A stretch of 5,627 nt of DNA, from positions 1-5,627 of the forward strand of contig CAAFMR010000435.1 in assembly GCA_900764115.1 (NCBI GenBank), read 5' to 3'. Under the pieces are notes generated by a model, which did no database searches, was not told the origin of the DNA, and saw only the letters and a program-made list of their open reading frames with translations. Positions within the stretch are counted from its first letter, which is position 1. Every line of letters starts with the position of its first letter. This DNA comes from Clostridia bacterium (lineage in GTDB: Bacteria; Bacillota; Clostridia; Oscillospirales; Acutalibacteraceae). Positions 1-5,627 of the stretch are shown piece after piece. The position numbers and the translations under genes were made by a program.

Positions 1-1606
1 AATTATTCAGTCCGGCGATTTCACTTCGTGCATTATGGTGTCCCAAACCACCTTCCACACCTTAGAGTGGGAAAAGTGTACGGAAATCGCAAAAAAAAGC
101 TGTACAAATCTCCAAATCTTTGATACAATATGTAATGCAACTGCAAATCGGCAGCAGGAAGCGATCCATTTGGCACAGCAGTGTCATAAAATGGTGATTG
201 TCGGCGGTCGCGAAAGCTCCAACACAGCCAAGCTGCGTGATGTCTGCGCACCCTATGGTCCCGCCTATCTGGTGGAGGATGCGTCGGAGATCCAGCGGGA
301 TTGGTTCTGTGCCGGTGAGACGGTCGGTCTTACCGCCGGGGCTTCCACCCCTGCCGAGATTATAAAGGAGGTACACCACACTATGTCCGAAATCGTCAAC
401 AACAGCGAAACCCTGGAAACCAAAGCAGCCCCCGAAACTAATGAGGAGATGAGCTCTGAGGAGTTTGCCGCCATGATCGACGCAACTCTGCAGAACGCCA
501 CTGATGATAAAGTCCGTGGGTTGGTCGTGGCTATTGCGCCCAACGAGGTTCAGGTCGAAGTGGTTGGCCGCAAGCAGACGGGCTACATCCCCGCCGCGGA
601 GCTGTCCAACGACCCCAATGCCAACCCCGCCGATCTGGTGAAGGTGGGCGATGAGCTGGAGCTGCTCATCATGCGCACCAACGACCAGGAGGGCACCATC
701 ATGCTGTCCAAAAAGCGGGTGGATGCGCTTAAGGGCTGGGACACCATCGTCAAAGCCGAAGAGGAAGGCACCGTGCTGGAGGGCGTCGTCACCGATATCA
801 TCAAGGGCGGTATGTTAGTCAACACCGAGGGTGTGCGGGTGTTCGTTCCCGCCTCCCAGGCATCCCTCAACCGGATGGAGGATCTGTCGCCGCTGAAGGG
901 GCAGACCGTCCAGCTGAAGATCATCGAAACCAACCCCCATCGCCGCCATGCGGTCGGCTCCGTGCGCCAGGTGGCGCAGGCTGCCCGCAAGGAGCAGGAG
1001 GAAGCCTTCTGGGCGCAGGCGGAGGTCGGTCAGATCTACACCGGCACCGTCAAGAGCCTGACCTCTTATGGCGCTTTCGTGGATCTGGGCGGTGTGGACG
1101 GTATGGTTCACATCTCCGAGATGTCCTGGAGCCGCATCAAGAACCCCTCCGAGGTGATGAATGTCGGCGACACCGTCACGGTGTATATCAAGGCGCTGGA
1201 TGCCGAAAAGAAGAAAATTTCCCTGGGCTACCGCAAGGCGGAGGACAACCCCTGGGAGATCTTCAAGGCACAGTTCCCGGTGGACAGCATCGTGACCGCC
1301 AAGGTCGTGGGCATGACCGCTTTCGGCGCTTTTGCCCAGATCCTGCCCGGCGTGGACGGTCTCATTCACATTTCCCAGATTGCCAACCATCGGGTGGAAA
1401 AGCCCCAGGATGAGCTGAAAATCGGTCAGGAAGTGACGGCGAAGATTACCGCCATTGACTATGACCGCAAGCGCATCAGCCTGTCCATCCGGGCGCTGCT
1501 GGATCCCGAGGAGGCTCCCGCTGAGGAAGTCCCGGTCGAGAAGACTCCTGTTGAGGAAGCTCCCGCTGAGGAGCCCGCCACTGAAGAGCCGGCGACCGAG
1601 GAGTAA
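1..1606 (+). CDS. ispH-rpsA: IspH (HMB-PP reductase)-ribosomal protein S1 fusion, 5'-partial
   Basis: The reading frame is open from the left edge (first whole codon at 2) to the TAA at 1604-1606, so the start lies outside; the ATG at 35 is internal. Numbering from that ATG, residues 1-115 are the C-terminal part of IspH, the 4Fe-4S enzyme that reduces HMB-PP to IPP and DMAPP in the MEP pathway. Visible are SQTTF (3-7), TICNATANRQ (31-40) with Cys33 in the place of the third cluster-ligand cysteine, GGRESSNT (57-64) and GLTAGASTP (98-106), the last two carrying the Ser/Asn/Ser substrate-binding residues. An acidic linker (about 117-157) leads to four S1 RNA-binding domains at about 156-227, 242-312, 329-400 and 414-487; the third and fourth are the most canonical (YGAFVDLGGVDGMVHISEM; FGAFAQILPGVDGLIHISQI). 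The protein ends in a Glu/Pro tail (492-523). Such fusions are known in Clostridia. The IspH active site is only partly visible because the N-terminal portion is outside the window. Confidence 0.95.
   Translation, partial: IIQSGDFTSCIMVSQTTFHTLEWEKCTEIAKKSCTNLQIFDTICNATANRQQEAIHLAQQCHKMVIVGGRESSNTAKLRDVCAPYGPAYLVEDASEIQRDWFCAGETVGLTAGASTPAEIIKEVHHTMSEIVNNSETLETKAAPETNEEMSSEEFAAMIDATLQNATDDKVRGLVVAIAPNEVQVEVVGRKQTGYIPAAELSNDPNANPADLVKVGDELELLIMRTNDQEGTIMLSKKRVDALKGWDTIVKAEEEGTVLEGVVTDIIKGGMLVNTEGVRVFVPASQASLNRMEDLSPLKGQTVQLKIIETNPHRRHAVGSVRQVAQAARKEQEEAFWAQAEVGQIYTGTVKSLTSYGAFVDLGGVDGMVHISEMSWSRIKNPSEVMNVGDTVTVYIKALDAEKKKISLGYRKAEDNPWEIFKAQFPVDSIVTAKVVGMTAFGAFAQILPGVDGLIHISQIANHRVEKPQDELKIGQEVTAKITAIDYDRKRISLSIRALLDPEEAPAEEVPVEKTPVEEAPAEEPATEEPATEE
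364..385 (+). promoter_or_regulatory. Internal Shine-Dalgarno and in-frame ATG at the IspH/S1 junction
   Basis: AAAGGAGG (364-371) lies inside the coding sequence and is followed, 11 bases on, by an in-frame ATG (383-385). That ATG encodes the methionine directly after the last IspH residues (EIIKEVHHT) and directly before the S1 linker (MSEIVNNSE). A near-perfect anti-16S match at exactly the domain boundary looks like the preserved ribosome binding site of an ancestral separate rpsA gene. It could still start translation of a stand-alone S1 of about 407 residues. The placement is seen directly; use as a start is inference. Confidence 0.6.
1508..1603 (+). repeat. Degenerate pentapeptide E-E-x-P-x repeat encoding the S1 tail
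   Basis: The last 32 codons of the fusion encode a low-complexity tail that reads as degenerate five-residue units (EEAPA, EEVPV, EKTPV, EEAPA, then EEPAT-like units). It has many Glu, Pro and Ala, almost no positive charge and is expected to be disordered. It follows directly after the fourth S1 domain. Such tails vary quickly in length between strains because of the underlying DNA repeat. Confidence 0.7.
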
Positions 1607-1642
1607 TTCCCGCCGCCCGATTTATGGCTGCTTTGTCAATTT

Positions 1643-1681
1643 GCGCACCTCCGACGGAAAACCGTTGGGGGTGCGCTTTTT
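1643..1681 (+). terminator. Rho-independent terminator of ispH-rpsA
   Basis: Bases 1643-1657 pair with 1662-1676 in an uninterrupted 15-bp stem (two G-T wobbles at 1650/1669 and 1653/1666) closed by an AAAA tetraloop (1658-1661). Five T residues (1677-1681) follow directly. It starts 36 bases after the fusion stop codon. The reverse strand lacks a matching T-run, so it looks one-directional. It separates the fusion from the glnN unit. Confidence 0.93.
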
Positions 1682-1696
1682 GTGCGTCATAACACG

Positions 1697-1751
1697 CCGG
1701 ATCCAGGGTATCCGGACAGCGGAAATACGGATATCTCTTCCGGATTTCCGC
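1697..1751. repeat. Cluster of inverted repeats upstream of the glnN promoter
   Basis: GCGGAAAT (1719-1726) and ATTTCCGC (1744-1751) form a perfect 8-bp inverted repeat. After one A/G mismatch it continues inward as CGGA (1728-1731) with TCCG (1739-1742) around a 7-base loop. Just upstream, CCGGAT (1697-1702) is complementary to ATCCGG (1710-1715), and ATCCGG can equally pair with CCGGAT at 1740-1745, so the two arrangements exclude each other. No T-run follows on either side, so it is not a second terminator. It lies about 60-115 bases upstream of the -35 box, so it is either a DNA operator or part of a read-through transcript. Confidence 0.5.
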
Positions 1752-1810
1752 GAAACGGCGATTGTTCCCCGCCGACAGGACAGCCACCGGCACAAAGGCG
1801 GCGGCAAGCC

Positions 1811-1840
1811 TTGACAAATTCCCGTCGGCGGCGGTATACT
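1811..1840 (+). promoter_or_regulatory. Sigma-A promoter for glnN
   Basis: TTGACA (1811-1816, perfect -35) and TATACT (1835-1840, five of six to TATAAT) are separated by 18 bases, in the otherwise GC-rich 1607-1896 gap. Transcription would begin near 1847, giving a leader of about 50 bases. GGCGGCGG occurs directly before the -10 (1827-1834) and again just before the -35 (1797-1804), exactly 30 bp apart. A promoter of this strength suggests that control, if any, is by repression or after initiation. Confidence 0.88.
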
Positions 1841-1854
1841 AACAGGGTATCGGA

Positions 1855-1869
1855 GCGGGGACACCCCGC
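1855..1869 (+). other. GC hairpin in the glnN 5' leader
   Basis: GCGGGG (1855-1860) pairs with CCCCGC (1864-1869) across a three-base ACA loop. It sits a few bases after the predicted transcription start and six bases before the ribosome binding site. A 5'-proximal stem like this most simply protects the mRNA end from decay; a regulatory role is only a guess. Confidence 0.5.
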
Positions 1870-1875
1870 CCACCC

Positions 1876-1885
1876 AGGAGAGGAG
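1876..1885 (+). promoter_or_regulatory. Doubled ribosome binding site of glnN
   Basis: AGGAG occurs twice back to back (1876-1880 and 1881-1885), the second ending 11 bases before the ATG at 1897. This fixes the glnN start, since no other in-frame start is near it. Confidence 0.85.
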
Positions 1886-1896
1886 AACAGACGTCT

Positions 1897-3993
<2,097 letters not shown>

Positions 3994-4085
3994 AGATGAA
4001 AAAGCCGCGGGAACACACATCGGTGAATCTTCCTCCGGCAGCACCGACCATAGCGCTCCGACAGGGGGTTCGCTATATAGTGACG

Positions 4086-4112
4086 GGGCTTTGGCTGGCA
4101 CAACAAAAGCCC
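4086..4112 (+). other. Stem-loop between glnN and the amidohydrolase gene
   Basis: GGGCTTT (4086-4092) pairs with AAAGCCC (4106-4112) across a 13-base loop. No T-run follows (the next bases are GCCACCC), so it is unlikely to be an intrinsic terminator. It ends 14 bases before the Shine-Dalgarno of the downstream gene. The rest of 3994-4143 shows no small gene and no convincing promoter. The stem may be a processing or stability element in a glnN-amidohydrolase transcript. Confidence 0.4.
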
Positions 4113-4126
4113 GCCACCCAACCAAC

Positions 4127-4133
4127 AAAGGAG
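4127..4133 (+). promoter_or_regulatory. Ribosome binding site that decides a GTG start
   Basis: AAAGGAG (4127-4133) lies 10 bases before GTG at 4144. The codons that follow (KYAWTNGIILDG) are the usual N-terminal beta-strand of amidohydrolases, so GTG rather than a later ATG is the start. Confidence 0.8.
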
Positions 4134-4143
4134 ACCGAAACGA

Positions 4144-5424
4144 GTGAAATACGCATGGACAAACGGAATCATTCTGGACGGAACGGAAACCATGGTTCCG
4201 CAGCCGGGAAAAGCCATCCTTGTCGATAACGGCGTCATTACGGATATTGTTTCAGAAACCGCTATTCCCGCCGGCTATGAGCGGGTGAACCTGGAGGGAA
4301 AATACATTCTGCCGGGGCTAATCAATCTGCATGTGCATCTGGCAGGCTCCGGCAAGCCGAAGAAAAAGCCTGCGGACCCGGTAAAGCTGGTGCAGCTCGT
4401 CACTGCGAACGCTGCCACCCGCAGCCTCGGTCGAAAGCTGGTCGCCGATTACGCCAAAACACAGCTGCTCAGCGGCGTCACCACCATCCGCACCGTGGGC
4501 GGAATCGCGGATTTTGATACAACCGTCCGGGACGACATCCGCTCCGGCAAGCGCATCGGTCCGCGTATTCTGGCATCGAACAGAGCGATCTCCGTACAAG
4601 GCGGACATATGGCAGGGTCGCTGGCGTATGAGGCTGCCACACCGGAGGAGGCTGCCGCCTATGTGGATCGGATCGCGGCGGACAAGCCGGACATCATCAA
4701 GCTGATGATCACCGGCGGCGTGCTGGATGCAGAAAAGGTCGGCGAACCGGGCGTGCTCCGTATGCCGCCGGCGCTGGTCAAGGCAGCCTGCGACCGGGCG
4801 CATGCGCTGGGCTTTACGGTGGCGGCGCACGTGGAAAGCCCGGAGGGGGTAAAGGTCGCGCTGGAAAACGGCGTCGATTCCATTGAGCACGGCGCAAAGC
4901 CCACCGAAGAAATTATGGCGCTGTTCAAAAAGCGCCAAGCCTTTCAGGTTTCCACGATTTCTCCGGCGCTCCCCTTTGCGCTGTTTGACCGGGAGGTGTC
5001 CCACGCCACCTATGAGCAACAGGAAAACGGCAAGATCGTGTTTGAGGGCATCATTGCTCTCGCCAAGGAATGCTTAAAGCAAGGCATCCCCGTGGGACTG
5101 GGCACCGATACGGCATGCCCCTATGTAACCCAATACGATATGTGGCGGGAGCTGTGCTATTATGTGAAATTCTGCGGAGTGAGCCCGCGCTTTGCCCTCT
5201 ATTCCGCCACTCTGCTCAACGCGACTCTGGCTGGAATCGGCGCCATCACCGGCTCCATCGAACCGGGAAAGCAGGCGGAAATGATCGTCGCCAATGAAAA
5301 TCCGCTGGAAAATCTGCAAACCCTGCGCAGCCCGGCTATGGTAATTATGCAGCAGCGGATTTTCTGTTCCCCAAAGGTCCGAAAGATTCCGGAGGTGGAA
5401 GCGGAACTGGACAAATGGCTGTGA
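4144..5424 (+). CDS. Metal-dependent amidohydrolase, imidazolonepropionase/prolidase-like (COG1228 type)
   Basis: A complete 426-residue amidohydrolase-superfamily enzyme with no signal peptide, so probably cytosolic. The small N-terminal beta domain (ILVDNGVITDI, 25-35) leads through YILPGLINLHVHLAG (54-68) into the TIM barrel. All expected metal and catalytic residues are visible: His63 and His65 (HxH), Lys186 in IIKLMITGG (184-192), the likely carboxylated bridging lysine, His229 in AAHVES, His249 in SIEHG and Asp322 in GLGTDTA. The C-terminal part returns to the beta domain (GSIEPGKQAEMIVANENPL, 370-388). Relatives with this ligand set hydrolyse Xaa-Pro or Xaa-Arg/Lys dipeptides or related cyclic amides; the substrate cannot be read from sequence. 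It lies 150 bases after glnN, same strand, with no clear terminator or promoter between, so cotranscription is likely. Base composition is somewhat lower in GC than glnN. Confidence 0.9.
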   Translation: MKYAWTNGIILDGTETMVPQPGKAILVDNGVITDIVSETAIPAGYERVNLEGKYILPGLINLHVHLAGSGKPKKKPADPVKLVQLVTANAATRSLGRKLVADYAKTQLLSGVTTIRTVGGIADFDTTVRDDIRSGKRIGPRILASNRAISVQGGHMAGSLAYEAATPEEAAAYVDRIAADKPDIIKLMITGGVLDAEKVGEPGVLRMPPALVKAACDRAHALGFTVAAHVESPEGVKVALENGVDSIEHGAKPTEEIMALFKKRQAFQVSTISPALPFALFDREVSHATYEQQENGKIVFEGIIALAKECLKQGIPVGLGTDTACPYVTQYDMWRELCYYVKFCGVSPRFALYSATLLNATLAGIGAITGSIEPGKQAEMIVANENPLENLQTLRSPAMVIMQQRIFCSPKVRKIPEVEAELDKWL

Positions 5425-5446
5425 CAAGACAACTTTGTTGAATTGA

Positions 5447-5627
5447 AAAAGTTCTGACGAGCGAACAGAAGGAAATACACCCTATGTTGGCGCAATTGAT
5501 TCAAATAATGGAATAGCCAATTATATAGGGCAGGATGCAATACACGCCGGCAATACCATATCATTGCGTTATAACGGTTCAGTTGGTGAGGCTTTTTATC
5601 AGCCAAAAGCATTCTGGGCAACTGATG
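5447..5627 (+). pseudogene. Restriction-modification specificity (S) subunit target-recognition domain, 5'-truncated fragment
   Basis: One frame is open from just after a TGA (5444-5446) to the window edge, 60 whole codons. It contains EGNTPYVGAIDSNNGIANYI followed by GNTISLRYNGSVGEAFY and a QPKAFWATD ending. From memory this is the pattern of target-recognition domains in HsdS-type S subunits, which choose the DNA site for type I and related restriction-modification enzymes. There is no ATG or GTG in frame and no Shine-Dalgarno before it, and the domain's own start is missing, so as it stands it could not be translated normally. The sequence after the amidohydrolase stop reads QDNFVELKKF then stops in another frame; a one-base shift would join the two. 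Sampled GC is 24 and 26 of 60 bases (5461-5520, 5521-5580), against 40 of 60 in glnN (3421-3480). It may be a remnant, a silent hsdS cassette, or a gene with a frameshift; what follows is outside the window. Confidence 0.6.

Noticed and set aside
35..37. ATG at 35 as the start of the IspH part
   Set aside because: The frame stays open to base 2 with IspH-like residues (SGDFTSCI) before it, there is no Shine-Dalgarno, and IspH needs its N-terminal portion with the other two cluster cysteines. The gene is simply cut by the window edge.
4074..4081. TATATAGT as a -10 box for a separate amidohydrolase promoter
   Set aside because: No sequence resembling TTGACA lies 16-18 bases upstream (the region reads TAGCGCTCCG), and there is no extended -10 TG. 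Too weak to annotate.
5431..5453. AACTTT/AAAGTT inverted repeat as a terminator of the amidohydrolase gene
   Set aside because: Six A/T-rich pairs with an 11-base loop and no following T-run; too unstable to end transcription.
5199..5621. Minus-strand open frame of 140 codons across the amidohydrolase 3' end
   Set aside because: It overlaps the well-supported amidohydrolase and the S-subunit fragment, has no start signal or recognisable motif, and looks like a shadow frame.

Overview
The window looks like a piece of chromosome from a GC-rich member of the Clostridia, most plausibly an Oscillospiraceae/Ruminococcaceae-type gut anaerobe. Three things point there: an IspH enzyme fused to ribosomal protein S1 (an arrangement known from Clostridia), a type III (GlnN) glutamine synthetase, and strong AGGAGG-type ribosome binding sites with a consensus sigma-A promoter. 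This placement is inference from gene content; no rRNA or other marker is present.

Layout, all genes on the + strand. Bases 1-1606 hold the 3' part of an ispH-rpsA fusion: the C-terminal part of IspH, then four S1 domains and an acidic Pro/Glu tail. It ends at a strong intrinsic terminator (1643-1681). The gap 1607-1896 also holds a cluster of inverted repeats (1697-1751), a near-consensus promoter (1811-1840), a small GC hairpin and a doubled Shine-Dalgarno. These lead into glnN (1897-3993), a full-length 698-residue GSIII. After a 150-base gap with no recognisable terminator comes a complete GTG-started metal-dependent amidohydrolase (4144-5424), probably cotranscribed with glnN. From about 5425 the base composition drops, and from 5447 to the window edge one frame reads as a target-recognition domain of a restriction-modification specificity (S) subunit. 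It has no start codon or ribosome binding site, so it is a 5'-truncated fragment or silent cassette.

Functionally, most of the window is housekeeping: isoprenoid precursor synthesis plus translation (IspH-S1), ammonia assimilation (GlnN) and probable dipeptide or amide hydrolysis (amidohydrolase). The most interesting points are the in-frame Shine-Dalgarno and ATG placed exactly at the IspH/S1 junction, which could let the cell make free S1 from the same gene, and the abrupt junction with the S-subunit fragment on the right. I saw no CRISPR array, tRNA, rRNA, transposase or complete defence system, and I do not claim a new system here.
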